Shown: positions 19,687-30,019, numbered from the stretch's first letter. The stretch: DNA of 64,000 bases from Rosistilla ulvae (GCF_007741475.1 NZ_CP036261.1:2418001-2482000); one strand, 5' to 3'. Numbers and translations are program-made. The notes: generated by a model not told the origin, from the letters alone.

Positions 19687-21507
19687 ATGCGTCGAAACGA
19701 TCTACGCAACGTCGTCATTATCGCTCACGTGGATCACGGCAAAACGACGCTCGTCGATTGTTTGCTGCGGCAAAGCAGCGAACAACGTGAATCCGATCTC
19801 CGCGGTGAACGGATTCTCGATTCGAACGATCTCGAAAAAGAACGTGGGATCACGATCCTTTCGAAGAACATCGCGATTCCCTATCGCGGCGTGAAAATCA
19901 ACGTCATCGATACCCCTGGTCACGCCGACTTTGGCGGCGAGGTCGAACGCGTCGTCCGGATGGCCGACGGTGCGTTGGTCCTAGTCGACGCCGCCGAAGG
20001 CCCCATGCCGCAAACACGCTTCGTGTTGGAAAAGGCGTTGGAGGCGGGAGTCAAGCCGATCGTCGTGATCAACAAGATCGATCGTCCCGACGCCCGTTCG
20101 ATGGAGGTTCTCGACGAAGCTCTCGAATTGCTGGCTGAACTTGGCGGCGACCACTTCCTCGACGATGCTTCTTATGTCTTCGCTTCCAGCAAAGAAGGCT
20201 ACGCCACCGACGACCCGAGCAAACCGGGGACCGACATGACACCGCTGTTGGATCGTTTGGTCGACGATCTGCCCGGTCCCGATGTCGAAGTCGACGCGCC
20301 GTTGCAAATGTTGGTGACAACACTCGACTGGTCCGAATACGTCGGCCGAATCGCGATCGGACGGATCACTTCGGGAACGATGTCGGCCGAACAGACCGTC
20401 GCCGTGCATCAATCGGGCGACCGAATCGCACGACGCAAGGTCGGCGGATTGCATATCTTCGACAAGCTGGGACGCGTCGAAGTCGAGAAGGCCTCGGCCG
20501 GCGAAGTCGTCGCGATCGTTGGTCTGGACGACGTCGAGATCGGCGATACGATCTGCCATCCCGATCACCCGATGCCGCTGGATCGATTGAAAGTCGACGA
20601 ACCGACGTTGGAAATGGTTTTCAGCATCAATTCATCCCCGATGGTCGGACGCGAAGGCAAATACGTGACCACGCGTCAATTGAAGACGCGTCTGGAAAAG
20701 GAACTCGAACGAAACGTCGCCCTCCGCGTCGCGCCGATCGAAGGAACCGAAGCTTACGCCGTGCGTGGCCGCGGTGTCCTTCACCTGTCGGTGTTGATCG
20801 AAACGATGCGTCGCGAAGGTTATGAATTGAGCGTCGGTAAGCCGCGCGTGGTCTTCCAGGAGATCGACGGCAAGAAGCACGAACCGTACGAAATCCTGAA
20901 CGTCGAAGTCCCCGAAGAACGGATGGGACCCGTGATGGAATTGGTCGGTCACCGCCGCGGATTGTTGGAAGACATCTCGCCGCGCGGCAGCTACCAATTG
21001 CTGCGATTCAACATTCCCGCTCGCGGTCTGATCGGTTTGCGAACCCGGTTGCTCAACGCAACGCAAGGGACCGCGATCATTCACCATCGCTTCGACAGCT
21101 ACCGTCCCGTCGAAGGCGAAGTTCCCTCGCGTGGCAACGGCGTGTTGGTCTCGATGACCAGCGGCAAAGCGGTTCCGTTCTCGCTGTTTACATTGCAAGA
21201 TCGCAGCGAATTGTTCGTCCGCCCCGGCGACGAAATCTACGAGGGGATGATCGTTGGCGAAAACGTTCGTGACAACGATATGACCGTCAATCCGACCCGC
21301 GAGAAGAAGCTGACCAACATGCGAGCTTCGGGAAGCGATGACAACGTCGTCCTCAAACCGGCTCGCGAACTGTTCCTCGAAGCGGCTCTCGAATTCATCG
21401 AAGACGACGAACTTGTCGAGATCACTCCGTTGAGCATCCGGTTGCGTAAAGCGGTTCTGCGGGAATCGGATCGCCGCCGCATCGGCCGTTCGGGCTCCAA
21501 GGCTTAA
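19687..21507 (+). CDS. typA: Ribosome-binding GTPase TypA/BipA
   Basis: Translational GTPase of 606 residues from the ATG at 19687 ([20 protein letters not shown]); the frame is open 19 codons further but the homologous start is here. G1 [11 protein letters not shown]3 DTPGHADFG and G4 NKID are intact. Domain II (about 200-290), the domain III/V blocks ([25 protein letters not shown]) and the TypA-specific C-terminus ([15 protein letters not shown]) are present. The factor resembles EF-G, binds 70S ribosomes and is needed under cold or stress conditions. It is a single gene with a hairpin 20 nt after the stop. Confidence 0.96.
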   Translation: MRRNDLRNVVIIAHVDHGKTTLVDCLLRQSSEQRESDLRGERILDSNDLEKERGITILSKNIAIPYRGVKINVIDTPGHADFGGEVERVVRMADGALVLVDAAEGPMPQTRFVLEKALEAGVKPIVVINKIDRPDARSMEVLDEALELLAELGGDHFLDDASYVFASSKEGYATDDPSKPGTDMTPLLDRLVDDLPGPDVEVDAPLQMLVTTLDWSEYVGRIAIGRITSGTMSAEQTVAVHQSGDRIARRKVGGLHIFDKLGRVEVEKASAGEVVAIVGLDDVEIGDTICHPDHPMPLDRLKVDEPTLEMVFSINSSPMVGREGKYVTTRQLKTRLEKELERNVALRVAPIEGTEAYAVRGRGVLHLSVLIETMRREGYELSVGKPRVVFQEIDGKKHEPYEILNVEVPEERMGPVMELVGHRRGLLEDISPRGSYQLLRFNIPARGLIGLRTRLLNATQGTAIIHHRFDSYRPVEGEVPSRGNGVLVSMTSGKAVPFSLFTLQDRSELFVRPGDEIYEGMIVGENVRDNDMTVNPTREKKLTNMRASGSDDNVVLKPARELFLEAALEFIEDDELVEITPLSIRLRKAVLRESDRRRIGRSGSKA

Positions 21508-21526
21508 CGCGAACCGAAACGGAAGC

Positions 21527-21548
21527 CTCTGCCCGATCGCGGGCAGAG
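21527..21548 (+). terminator. Hairpin after typA
   Basis: CTCTGCCC at 21527-21534 pairs with GGGCAGAG at 21541-21548 across a 6-nt loop, starting 20 nt after the typA stop. No U-run follows, so termination is plausible but not certain. Confidence 0.45.
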
Positions 21549-21644
21549 CAAATATGGCCGGCGGTCTAACCGCAATACCGTTCAACGAAGGAGCCTCGGA
21601 CCGTCGCAAGAATTAGCGGCGGGATGTAGTGGACGGTTTTGGGT

Positions 21645-22676
21645 CTAAACGATCGTGGTCTTCGACGGTTGATCGGGCTGTTCGATCACAAAACGCGGGA
21701 CCGCATATCCGGGCAACCGCGTTCGCAAGCCTTCGATCAGCTCGCAACCTCGTTCTTTTGAGACGTCGAAGTGAGCCGCGCCGGCGACCTGGTCTAGTTT
21801 GTGCAGATAATAAGGCGTCACGCGGAGATCGATCAGCCGCCGGCAGAGATCGGTCAACGCATCGAGGTCGTCGTTGACGCCGCGCAACAGCACCGCCTGG
21901 TTCAGCACCGGGATGCCGCGATCGATCAAACGCCCCAGTCCTTGCCCGACGGCTTCGTCGAGTTCGTTGGCGTGATTCGAATGGACGACCATCCAGACGG
22001 TCAGCCGCGAAGCGGTCAGCATCCCGACAAGGGCATCGTTGACGCGCGACGGCAGCACGATCGGCAGCCGGCTGTGAATCCTCAGCCGCCGCAGATGCGG
22101 AATCGACTGCAACGCGTCGATCAATCGCTCCAGCACCGGATCTGCCAGCATCAGCGGATCGCCGCCACTAAGCAAAACTTCTTCGATCGATTCGTCGGCG
22201 GCAATTTCATCGAGCGCCGGTTGCCACTGGTCGATCGAGTGCGGAATGTCCGAATAGGGGAAATGCCTGCGGAAGCAATAGCGACAGTGGATCGCACAGG
22301 CTCCCGTCGTGACCAACAGCACGCGGCCGGCATATTTGTGGATCAAACCTCCGCATCGCGTGAAGCTAGCTTCCTGCAACGGATCGCTGCCAAAGCCCTC
22401 GACCGCCGCGGTCTCGCTGGCCGCCGGAAAGACCTGCCGCAGCAGCGGATCGTTTGGATCGCCGGGACGGATCCGCGACAGAAACTCGCGCGTTACGAAG
22501 ACCGGAAAATCAGCGGCGGCCTGATGCGATGGGGTGATCGCATCTTGCAGGCCTAGCAGTTCGACCAATTGTTGCCCCGTACGAACTGCATTTTTCAGCT
22601 GAACTTGCCAGCGAACAGAACTCTCCGACCGGGCGCGGACAGAATTTGTCGGATTCGCTAGAATCGGGACCTTCAT
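21645..22676 (-). CDS. epmB: EF-P beta-lysylation protein, radical SAM lysine aminomutase
   Basis: KamA-family radical SAM enzyme of 343 residues from the ATG at 22674-22676, the same length as E. coli EpmB (342). The 4Fe-4S motif appears as CAIHCRYCFRRHFPYSD, followed by the PLP and SAM blocks (VLLSGGDPLMLAD, HSRLPIVLPSRV) and the C-terminal PYYLHKLDQVAGAAHFDV. It makes beta-lysine from lysine, which EpmA ligates onto EF-P. It is divergent from efp, 122 nt away, and that pairing is what separates EpmB from catabolic KamA. No epmA is in this window. Confidence 0.93.
   Translation of the reverse strand: MKVPILANPTNSVRARSESSVRWQVQLKNAVRTGQQLVELLGLQDAITPSHQAAADFPVFVTREFLSRIRPGDPNDPLLRQVFPAASETAAVEGFGSDPLQEASFTRCGGLIHKYAGRVLLVTTGACAIHCRYCFRRHFPYSDIPHSIDQWQPALDEIAADESIEEVLLSGGDPLMLADPVLERLIDALQSIPHLRRLRIHSRLPIVLPSRVNDALVGMLTASRLTVWMVVHSNHANELDEAVGQGLGRLIDRGIPVLNQAVLLRGVNDDLDALTDLCRRLIDLRVTPYYLHKLDQVAGAAHFDVSKERGCELIEGLRTRLPGYAVPRFVIEQPDQPSKTTIV
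22636..22664 (+). promoter_or_regulatory. Candidate promoter of efp
   Basis: CGGACA at 22636-22641, a 17-nt spacer and TAGAAT at 22659-22664 on the plus strand. The site overlaps the first codons of epmB on the other strand, so firing of efp could interfere with epmB. Tentative. Confidence 0.35.
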
Positions 22677-22798
22677 TTCGCAGTTCTCGTTGAAACATGA
22701 AGCGGTGGGGCTTGAAGCTCCCGCGTGGGAACTGGACGACGGGTTCGCAGGCGAGAGATGCCGACCTGTATTCAAATCAATTTGGGAGTTTAGGACCA

Positions 22799-23368
22799 GT
22801 GGCAACGTACAACACAAGCGATTTCCGTAGGGGCCTCAAGGTTCAGATCGACGGCGAACCCTACCTGATGACCGAGATGACGTTCGTCAAGCCCGGCAAG
22901 GGGAACGCCATGTATAAATGCCGGCTGCGAAATCTCGTCCGAGGCACGTCGCTGGACCGCACCTACAAAGGGGGCGATTCGCTGGAGTCGGCCGATGTCG
23001 AAGAAATTGACACGCAATTCCTGTATCGCCAAGGCGATGGATTTGTCTTCATGGACAGCAAGACCTTCGATCAATACGAATTGACTGCCGCACAAGTCGA
23101 CGATGCCTGGAAGTACCTCAAGGATGGCATCGCTTGCACGTTGACGCTCTACAACGGCAACCCGATCGTGATGAGCCCTCCGAACCATGTCGAGATGGAA
23201 ATCATTGAATGCCAACCAGGTGCCAAGGGAGACACGGCGACCAACGTCACCAAACCAGCCAAGGTGGAAACGGGAGCCGAAATCACGGTCCCCGGTTTTA
23301 TCAAAGAGGGGAACGTGATCAAGATCGACACCCGTACGGGCGCTTACGTCGAACGCGTCAACAACTAA
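22799..23368 (+). CDS. efp: Elongation factor P
   Basis: EF-P, 189 residues, which relieves ribosome stalling at polyproline. The start is a GTG at 22799: it gives the normal N-terminus (ATYNTSDFRRGLKVQ) and length, while the longer open frame from 22697 has no homologous sequence. GGGAG lies 10 nt upstream. The tip reads KPGKGNA with the Lys at position 34 as in E. coli, the residue that receives beta-lysine. The divergent epmB supports that modification. All three OB/KOW domains are present, ending in FIKEGNVIKIDTRTGAYVERV. Confidence 0.95.
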   Translation: MATYNTSDFRRGLKVQIDGEPYLMTEMTFVKPGKGNAMYKCRLRNLVRGTSLDRTYKGGDSLESADVEEIDTQFLYRQGDGFVFMDSKTFDQYELTAAQVDDAWKYLKDGIACTLTLYNGNPIVMSPPNHVEMEIIECQPGAKGDTATNVTKPAKVETGAEITVPGFIKEGNVIKIDTRTGAYVERVNN

Positions 23369-23484
23369 GTTTTCAGCCTCTCGTTGCCAGAGCGCCAACA
23401 CTGCGCTGCGATACCTTGTGGTCGCAGCCGGCGTTATCGTTTTGGCTCCCCTACGCTTCCTGATTTCAAAGGCCTTCACGTCTC

Positions 23485-24099
23485 ATGTTCTTGTCGATCG
23501 ATGGCATCGATGGTGCCGGCAAAACGACTCAGTTGGAGCGTTTGTGCAAATGGCTGCGTGAGTCGGGGGAAGATGTCGAATTCGTCCGCGATCCGGGAAG
23601 CACGCCAGCTGGCGAAGCGATTCGCGGGCTGTTGCTGGACAGCGATCTGGAAATGCATCGCCGCTGCGAAGCGATGCTCTACATGGCGGCTCGGACCCAA
23701 TTGGTCGAAGCTCGCATTCGACCAGCGATCGCCGCCGGGAAAACCGTCGTCTCGGATCGATATCTGTTAGCCAACGTCGTCTACCAAAGTGTGGGTGGCG
23801 AAGCGGATCCCGAACTGCTGTGGGAACTGGGGCAGATTGCGACCGCAGGGATCTATCCCGATCTGACGATCCTGTTGGATCTGCCAGCCGACGCGGCAGC
23901 CGAGCGTCGCAGCGGACCGGCCGATCGCGTGGAACGACGCGGCGTCGAATATATGGAACAGGTCCGGCAAGCGTTCCTGCAACAGTTGCCCCGATGCCAG
24001 GGAGAGACCGTCGTGATCGATGCCGGGCAAAGCGTCGATGGTGTCTGGTCGGACATTCGTGATGCGGTCCAAGCGGCGATTCCCCGGCAGGATCGATAA
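23485..24099 (+). CDS. tmk: Thymidylate kinase
   Basis: dTMP kinase, 204 residues, converting dTMP to dTDP for DNA synthesis. P-loop GIDGAGKTTQLERL near residue 7, DRY motif SDRYLLANVVYQ near 90, and the LID segment RSGPADRVERRGVEYMEQV near 145. There is no strong Shine-Dalgarno, but the ATG at 23485 begins directly with the first strand (MFLSIDGIDG). It lies 45 nt upstream of the delta-prime clamp-loader gene, a common tmk-holB arrangement. Confidence 0.95.
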   Translation: MFLSIDGIDGAGKTTQLERLCKWLRESGEDVEFVRDPGSTPAGEAIRGLLLDSDLEMHRRCEAMLYMAARTQLVEARIRPAIAAGKTVVSDRYLLANVVYQSVGGEADPELLWELGQIATAGIYPDLTILLDLPADAAAERRSGPADRVERRGVEYMEQVRQAFLQQLPRCQGETVVIDAGQSVDGVWSDIRDAVQAAIPRQDR

Positions 24100-24144
24100 C
24101 GACGCCGGCGGCGAATTCTCAGATCACCTCGGAAGGCAGCTTCG

Positions 24145-25155
24145 ATGCAATGGGACGACTATATTGGCCACGAACAACAGCGGGAATGGTTTGCCACGGC
24201 ACTCCGCAATGGCCGACTGGGGAGCACGTTTCTGTTCGTCGGGCCCGCTTCGATCGGCAAGCAAACCTTCGCCACTTTGTTAGCCAAAACGCTGCTGTGC
24301 ACTACCAATCCGCCCGAACAAATGCAGCCCTGCGGCCACTGTGAAAGCTGTCGACTGGTCGATGCCAAGACACACCCCGATCTGTTGCGGGTTGAAAAAC
24401 CAGCTGACAAGTCGGTGATCCCCGTCGAAAAATTGGTCGGCCCTCGCGAGGCGCGTATGCAGGAGGGATTCTGCCACGACATCCGTCTGCGAGCCTATTA
24501 TGGACGCCGCAAAATTGCGATCCTCGACGATGCCGACCACTTGAACCAAGAGGGGGCCAATTGCCTGCTGAAAACGCTCGAAGAGCCGCCGGTCGGATCG
24601 ATCGTGATCCTAATCGGGACCAGTCTCCAGCGGCAGCTCCCCACGATCCGCAGCCGCGCACAAGTGATTCGGTTTGCCGAACTGACACCTTCCCAAGCCA
24701 AACAATTACTGCAGCGCAGCGAGATCGAAGCGGAAGAGGAAGCGATCGAACAGGCGCTTCAACTGGCCGGCGGCGATCTTTCGCAAGCCGCAGATATCTT
24801 GAACGAAGAATCGCAGGCGTTCCGCGGCGCGCTGGCGGAAATCCTGCAACCGCAAACACCCGCCGCGATCGAACTGGCCAGTCTGGTTTCGGACTACGTT
24901 AACGCCGCCGGCCAAGATGCTTCGGCGCGGCGCGGGCGGATGCGGCAGGTCTTTCGGACGGTGATCGAATTCTATCGAACCCAGATGCGAGACTCCTGCC
25001 AGACGCAGAAAGTATCGGAACCCGCGATGGACGTGACCCTGTACCGGATGGATCGCTGCGTCGAAGCGATCAACCAAGTCGATCGCAATGCGAACCAGCA
25101 GACGCTGGTCGAAAGTTGGTCCTGGGATTTGCAGCGTGGCAAACCGCTGGCCTAA
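24145..25155 (+). CDS. holB: DNA polymerase III delta-prime subunit
   Basis: AAA+ clamp-loader subunit of 336 residues. The N-terminus WDDYIGHEQQREWF is followed by a P-loop-like GPASIGKQTFA (about residue 33), the zinc motif CGHCESCR near 65, the Walker B-like ILDDADHLNQEGANCLLKTLEEPP, and the arginine-finger strand TIRSRAQ. The canonical SRC is SRA here. The start has GGAAGG 8 nt upstream. It follows tmk in a two-gene operon and should act with DnaX and HolA in loading the sliding clamp. Confidence 0.93.
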   Translation: MQWDDYIGHEQQREWFATALRNGRLGSTFLFVGPASIGKQTFATLLAKTLLCTTNPPEQMQPCGHCESCRLVDAKTHPDLLRVEKPADKSVIPVEKLVGPREARMQEGFCHDIRLRAYYGRRKIAILDDADHLNQEGANCLLKTLEEPPVGSIVILIGTSLQRQLPTIRSRAQVIRFAELTPSQAKQLLQRSEIEAEEEAIEQALQLAGGDLSQAADILNEESQAFRGALAEILQPQTPAAIELASLVSDYVNAAGQDASARRGRMRQVFRTVIEFYRTQMRDSCQTQKVSEPAMDVTLYRMDRCVEAINQVDRNANQQTLVESWSWDLQRGKPLA

Positions 25156-25331
25156 CTCGCGGCGGCGAAAAGCAATGCGTTGGACTCAGCCCCCATCGAG
25201 ATCATGCCGCTAGCAACGAGGTGGTGAAATGCTCGATTTTTGCACTGGACGCAAACTTGGGAAATTGTCTAACGTTCCCAACTGGACGCTGCGTATCGTG
25301 TCCGTGATTTTTGAACCATTGCCGGGTGTCA

Positions 25332-25346
25332 GGGAGGACGCACGTG
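25332..25346 (+). promoter_or_regulatory. Ribosome site choosing a GTG start for the LysM-YkuD gene
   Basis: GGGAGG at 25332-25337 is followed after 6 nt by GTG at 25344-25346. The upstream in-frame ATG at 25311 has no such box, so the GTG is preferred. Confidence 0.65.
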
Positions 25347-26678
25347 CAAACGATAAAAACTGCCGTCGTAACCGTATTGTTGCTTGTTGTCTTGTACGGA
25401 GCGTATGTTGCTATCAACACGCCACCGGTGATGATGCCTGATGAATTGCAGGCATTGGTCGAACAGGATGGTCTGCAAATCGATGATGGTGCGATCGACG
25501 TTCCCGAGATCGAAGTCCCGCCATTTGGCGATTCGTTCGGCGGAACGATCAGCTCCACTCAAGAGGGCGTCGTTGCTTCGCTCTCCTCGGAGCCTGAATC
25601 GGACGCCGCAACGGCCAGCTCCGATCCGCTCAACAGCCTGCCGCCACTGGACTTTGGTTCCGATCCCGCTGCGCCGCCAGCCGAAACCAACGACGATCCA
25701 TCGGCAGCACCGCTGATGACCCTGGCGCTCCCCAAGCCCGAGGACCAAGGGCCCGCGGTTCAAGCCGATCCAGGACAAGATTATCCCGAAACACCGATGG
25801 CTGGCCTGTCCTTAAGTGGGCCTAGCGGTACGTCGCAGGACGAACTGAAACTACCCGAAACACCGCAACCGGCCGAAGCTTCGCTCTCCGATTCCGCCGG
25901 TGGTTTCCAGATGCCGTCGGATCCGAGCGCTTCGCCAACAGAAACTCCCGCAGCGGAGAGCCCAAGTTCCGATTCGGCCGCCGGAATCGACAATGCAATC
26001 CAAACCGCCGATCGTCAAGTCGCAGCCGGAGAGTTGCGAGAAGCACTCTTCACGTTGAGCCTGTTTTATGGCAGCCCCGATCTGACCGCGGAACAAACTG
26101 CCCAACTGATGCCACGCCTCAACGCCCTGGCTGGCGAAGTCGTCTACTCGCAACGCCACTTGGTCGAATCGGCTTACCGCGTTCAACCGGGTGACACGCT
26201 GCAGTCGATCGCATCGACTCGCCGCGTGCCGGTGCAGGTGCTGGCGAACATCAACGGTATCACCGATCCAGCCAGCCTCGTTCCTGGCACCGAATTAAAA
26301 GTCTTTACCGGCCCGTTTCGCGCCGAGATCGATCTCTCCAATTCGAAGCTAGCCCTCTTCCTGGGCGATCTCTATGCCGGGTCGTTTGCGGTGAAAACCG
26401 GAACCAGCCCAGCACCGGTCGAAGGGACCTTTGCGATCCAAGCCAAACAGAAGGCTCGCGCCTACTACGGCATGGACGGGACGACCTTTGCCGCGGGAGA
26501 TCCACGCAATCCGTATGGTGAATTCTGGATCGACCTGGGAGACCGGTTGAGCATCCATGGCAGCCCCAGCATGCAACCGGGCGTCAGTGGCTTGGGATGC
26601 ATCCAGATGAATACCGCGGACGCTCGCGACATCTACGGCATCCTTTCCGAAGGCTCTTCGGTCACGATTCGTCGCTAG
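25344..26678 (+). CDS. LysM and YkuD L,D-transpeptidase-like protein
   Basis: A 444-residue membrane-anchored protein. An N-terminal membrane helix (VVTVLLLVVLYGAYVAI) is followed by a low-complexity Pro/Ala/Ser/Asp-rich linker of about 200 residues. Next come a short helical repeat, a LysM domain (YRVQPGDTLQSIASTRRVPVQVLANINGI) and a C-terminal YkuD fold (FLGDLYAGSFAVKTG ... HGSPSMQPGVSGLGCIQM). The catalytic Cys is present; the usual SHGC is SGLGC. The family makes 3-3 peptidoglycan crosslinks or attaches lipoproteins, and planctomycetes do have thin peptidoglycan. The GTG start is set by GGGAGG. Confidence 0.88.
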   Translation: MQTIKTAVVTVLLLVVLYGAYVAINTPPVMMPDELQALVEQDGLQIDDGAIDVPEIEVPPFGDSFGGTISSTQEGVVASLSSEPESDAATASSDPLNSLPPLDFGSDPAAPPAETNDDPSAAPLMTLALPKPEDQGPAVQADPGQDYPETPMAGLSLSGPSGTSQDELKLPETPQPAEASLSDSAGGFQMPSDPSASPTETPAAESPSSDSAAGIDNAIQTADRQVAAGELREALFTLSLFYGSPDLTAEQTAQLMPRLNALAGEVVYSQRHLVESAYRVQPGDTLQSIASTRRVPVQVLANINGITDPASLVPGTELKVFTGPFRAEIDLSNSKLALFLGDLYAGSFAVKTGTSPAPVEGTFAIQAKQKARAYYGMDGTTFAAGDPRNPYGEFWIDLGDRLSIHGSPSMQPGVSGLGCIQMNTADARDIYGILSEGSSVTIRR

Positions 26679-26694
26679 ATCGTCAACGCAATGG

Positions 26695-26723
26695 AAACGG
26701 ATTCGCAAGGCGAATCCGTTTTT
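26695..26723 (+). terminator. Rho-independent terminator after the LysM-YkuD gene
   Basis: Perfect 12-bp stem: AAACGGATTCGC at 26695-26706 pairs with GCGAATCCGTTT at 26710-26721, loop AAG, followed by more T. It lies 17 nt after the stop codon. Confidence 0.85.
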
Positions 26724-26871
26724 GCGTTGATCCAAATAAGCTGTGCAGCGGTTGCTCACGGTTCCTTGCTGAACCCGATGCGAACGCGTCTGGGGCTGAT
26801 ATCTCCAATCGCAGCGCCGATTTGCCCTGAGACGGATCGGTTTCGACGATGGCAGCAAACAACGACTGCGA

Positions 26872-27993
26872 TCAACCGCGGCTGACGCGACGCGTGGTGA
26901 CAAACAGGTCGCCGTCGATCGATTCGACTTGCAACGGTTCCAACTGCGGCGATTGAGCGATCTGCGACAGGCCGATTCCACCCAGCGGCCCCGGTGCCGC
27001 CGAACCACCGATCAATTTCGGGGCGATGTAGACGTGATATTCATCGATCGCATCGGCTTCGAAAAAGCTGGCCATCGCTCCCGCTCCCGCTTCCAACAAA
27101 AGATTGCTCATCCCTTGATCGTGGCACCAGTTGAGCAGCTGGTCGACGCCGCCGGTTCGGGTTCCCGATTCGTTCACGATCAAGCCCACACCAGCTTGCC
27201 GCAATGCATCGACCCGCTGTTGCGGCGCGTCGCCACGCACCACGGCATAGACCGCTGCGGCGTCGCGTGTCTTTAAAAGCTTGGAATCGAGCGGCAGTTC
27301 CGCTTTGTCATCCATCACGATCCGAACGGCAGTTCGTGGGCCGGGCGGCCGCGCGGTCAGGGTCGGATCGTCGGCCAGAACGCTGCCGATACCAGTCGCG
27401 ATCGCGTCGACTTGACCGCGGACTTCATGAACTCGGCGGCGACTCGATTCGCCGCTGATCCATTGGCTGTTGCCGCTGTAGGTTGCGATCTTGCCGTCGA
27501 GCGTCATCGCCCACTTTGCGATCACCCAAGGCTTTTGTTGTCGCACGCGTTTGATAAACGGAGCGTTCAAGCGGTTGGCTTCCGCTTCGCAAACGCCGAC
27601 TTCGACATCGATCCCGGCACCCCGTATCTGATCGATCCCACGCCCGGCGACTTCCGAGAATGGATCGACAGCCGCAATCACGACCCGTTTGGGACGAGCG
27701 GCGATCACGGCGTCGCTGCATGGCGGCGTCTTACCGGTGTGGCAGCAGGGTTCCAGCGTCACATACCAAGTGGCGCCAGCGGGATCGCAATCCGCTGGCA
27801 AGGCAGCTAACGCTTGGCGTTCGGCGTGAGGACCGCCGAACCGCTGGTGAAAGCCCTCGGCCAACGGCTTGCCATCGCGAACGATCACACAGCCGACCAT
27901 TGGATTGGGCTCGACCAAGCCCTTCCCTTGAGCGGCTAATGCAAGCGCGTGACGCATCCATTGCTGATCGATGGGAAGGATCGATTGGGTCAT
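26872..27993 (-). CDS. ribD: Riboflavin biosynthesis deaminase/reductase RibD
   Basis: Bifunctional enzyme of 373 residues. The deaminase domain (about 1-150) has the zinc ligands in [12 protein letters not shown] and [15 protein letters not shown]. The reductase domain (about 155-365) has [16 protein letters not shown] and [13 protein letters not shown]. It carries out the second and third steps of riboflavin synthesis from GTP. Its ATG overlaps the helicase stop codon (ATGA at 27990-27993), so translation is coupled. No FMN riboswitch precedes it, as expected for a promoter upstream of the helicase. Confidence 0.95.
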   Translation of the reverse strand: MTQSILPIDQQWMRHALALAAQGKGLVEPNPMVGCVIVRDGKPLAEGFHQRFGGPHAERQALAALPADCDPAGATWYVTLEPCCHTGKTPPCSDAVIAARPKRVVIAAVDPFSEVAGRGIDQIRGAGIDVEVGVCEAEANRLNAPFIKRVRQQKPWVIAKWAMTLDGKIATYSGNSQWISGESSRRRVHEVRGQVDAIATGIGSVLADDPTLTARPPGPRTAVRIVMDDKAELPLDSKLLKTRDAAAVYAVVRGDAPQQRVDALRQAGVGLIVNESGTRTGGVDQLLNWCHDQGMSNLLLEAGAGAMASFFEADAIDEYHVYIAPKLIGGSAAPGPLGGIGLSQIAQSPQLEPLQVESIDGDLFVTTRRVSRG

Positions 27994-29390
27994 ACCACTT
28001 CAGCCCACATGCTTGCAGGACGGACACGCTTTTTCTTCGCCTTCGGTTTTGCAGCTGACTTTGCCGCGGCAATCACTGCCGCCGCTCCGGTTTGCTGTCC
28101 ACTGGCTTGGCCTGCGGCGGCCGGACGCTTATTGGATCGTGGCTTAGCCGATCGAGGCTGCCCCGATGCGGGAGCTCCCGAGCGAGCACCGCCAGAGCGA
28201 CGCGAGCCGCCGGGACGACGCGAATTGGTCCGCATCTCGTGCCGTTCGGCCGCTGAGACCGGTTTGGGCTGTTCGCCACTGACCTCCAGCTTCTGGCCGA
28301 TCAATTTTTCGATCGCGTGCAACTCGCCACGTTCGGCGGCGGTGCAGAACGAGATCGCCAACCCTTCAGCTCCCGCTCGCCCGGTTCGGCCGATGCGATG
28401 GACATAGCTTTCCGGTTCGGTCGGCAGGTCGAAATTGACGACGTGCGTGACGCCATCGATGTCGATGCCGCGAGCGGCGACGTCGGTGGCGACCAAAACC
28501 TGGACCTGGCGACGGCGGAACGCATCCAACGCTCGCTGGCGTGCGCCTTGAGATTTGTTGCCGTGGATGGCAGCCGATGGAATTCCGCTCTTGACCAATT
28601 TTTCAGCCAACGTGTTGGCGCCACGCTTGGTGCGTGTGAAGACGATCGCGCGGTCGACATCGTCTCCCGAGAGAATCTTTCGCAGCATCGACTGCTTGTC
28701 GCTCCGTTCGGCATGGATCACGCGTTGCTCGATCCGTTCGACACTTGTCGTCTTGGGAGTCACGTTGACGCTGACCGGATCGCGCAACAAACGCTGCGTC
28801 AATTCGACGATCTTCGGCGGCATCGTGGCCGAGAAGAAGAGCGATTGGCGACGGGTGGGCAGCTTGCTGATAATCCGTTTCAGATCGGGCAAGAATCCCA
28901 TGTCGAGCATCCGGTCGGCTTCGTCGAGCACAAAGACTTCCAAGCGATCCAATTGGATATGCCCTTGGTTCATCAAGTCCAACAAGCGGCCGGGGGTCGC
29001 CACAAGAACGTGGACACCACGCTGCATATCGCGAACTTGTTTATGTTGCCCCACACCACCGTAAACCAGGGCGTGGCGAAGTTTCAGATGCTTGCCGTAG
29101 GTGGCAAAGCTGTCGCCGATCTGGATCGCCAACTCGCGAGTTGGTGCCAGAACCAGAACCATCGGACGTCCCGGTTGCGTCTTGCGCGGTTCCGCTCCCA
29201 AGCGGTTCAGGATCGGCAATGCAAACGCAGCGGTCTTGCCGGTGCCGGTTTGAGCACATCCCAACACGTCGCGTTGATCGAGCGCGGCGGGGATCGTTTG
29301 CGCCTGGATCGGCGTCGGGATTTCGTAATTTTCGTCGGCCAAAGCGCGTTGTAATGGAGCGATCAGGTCGAGTTCTTGGAAAGTTTTCAA
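27990..29390 (-). CDS. DEAD-box RNA helicase, RhlE-like
   Basis: ATP-dependent RNA helicase, 466 residues from the TTG at 29388-29390 (AGGA 6 nt upstream); a TTG five codons earlier, at 29405, is the longest option. Both possible starts are TTG. Q motif [13 protein letters not shown], motif [12 protein letters not shown], Ia PTRELA, DEAD box [16 protein letters not shown], and motif [12 protein letters not shown] are complete. The C-terminal 90 residues are basic and low-complexity, with Arg/Gly/Ser then Ala/Lys runs, a likely RNA-binding tail. It is coupled to ribD by a 4-nt overlap. Probable roles are ribosome assembly or cold adaptation. Confidence 0.92.
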   Translation of the reverse strand: MKTFQELDLIAPLQRALADENYEIPTPIQAQTIPAALDQRDVLGCAQTGTGKTAAFALPILNRLGAEPRKTQPGRPMVLVLAPTRELAIQIGDSFATYGKHLKLRHALVYGGVGQHKQVRDMQRGVHVLVATPGRLLDLMNQGHIQLDRLEVFVLDEADRMLDMGFLPDLKRIISKLPTRRQSLFFSATMPPKIVELTQRLLRDPVSVNVTPKTTSVERIEQRVIHAERSDKQSMLRKILSGDDVDRAIVFTRTKRGANTLAEKLVKSGIPSAAIHGNKSQGARQRALDAFRRRQVQVLVATDVAARGIDIDGVTHVVNFDLPTEPESYVHRIGRTGRAGAEGLAISFCTAAERGELHAIEKLIGQKLEVSGEQPKPVSAAERHEMRTNSRRPGGSRRSGGARSGAPASGQPRSAKPRSNKRPAAAGQASGQQTGAAAVIAAAKSAAKPKAKKKRVRPASMWAEVV

Positions 29391-30019
29391 GGTTGTTCCT
29401 AGCAAAGATGTCGTGGACCGATCGAAAGGGCCCGATGGGGCGAATCGATCCGCGGGTTCGCGCCGTCAAAAATCGGCAGCGAGGGGTGTGTCTGAATGAA
29501 ACCGCAAGCAAAGCGGTCGATGCGACGAACTTGGAACGCGGGCGGCATATTTGAAACCGGCGGACTAGCCAACGCATTTGCCGCACGAGCGGCGATTCTG
29601 GACAAACAAGAAAGTCACAGAATTTTGCGTCCCGTGTGAACGCAGGCGACTTTCCAGAGCGGTTTACATCAACCGGTGGAGGCCGCGGTATGCGGAGTGC
29701 GGCGAATTTGCCAGCACGCGTTTGGCAGGGTTTGCAGGAGCGTCCAGCCCCATCACAGCATATCCTGTTGGCCAGGAAAACGTCTTCAATTCAGATGAAC
29801 GACGTTACTCGTTTGTTCCGAGGCCAGCGATCGATCGCTCTCTCTAGAGTGATCGTCTGCGAAAAGAGTACACCAAGAACAGGGTTTCTGCAAGCGATAA
29901 GCTGCCGATTGGGTAAACTAACCGGCCTCGCAAATGCTCTGGCTTGGGATCGCCCGGCGCTGTTATAAGTGGCCGCATCAGTCAATCGGTCCACACCGCT
30001 CACGGAGGAGTCGTCGGAT
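29391..30019. other. Intergenic region between divergent helicase and parA
   Basis: About 629 bases without a supported gene. It should hold the promoters of the helicase-ribD operon and of parA. TATAAG near 29963-29968 could be part of a parA promoter, but the spacing to any -35 is poor. GGAGGAG at 30004-30010 is the parA ribosome site. Confidence 0.4.

Noticed and set aside
20632-21609. 325-codon open frame on the minus strand
   Set aside because: It is antisense to typA and has no motif.
26872-27993. FMN riboswitch upstream of ribD
   Set aside because: ribD overlaps the helicase gene, and I see no RFN-like conserved helices before the helicase.
28317-29354. 345-codon open frame on the plus strand
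   Set aside because: It is antisense to the helicase, whose motifs are complete.
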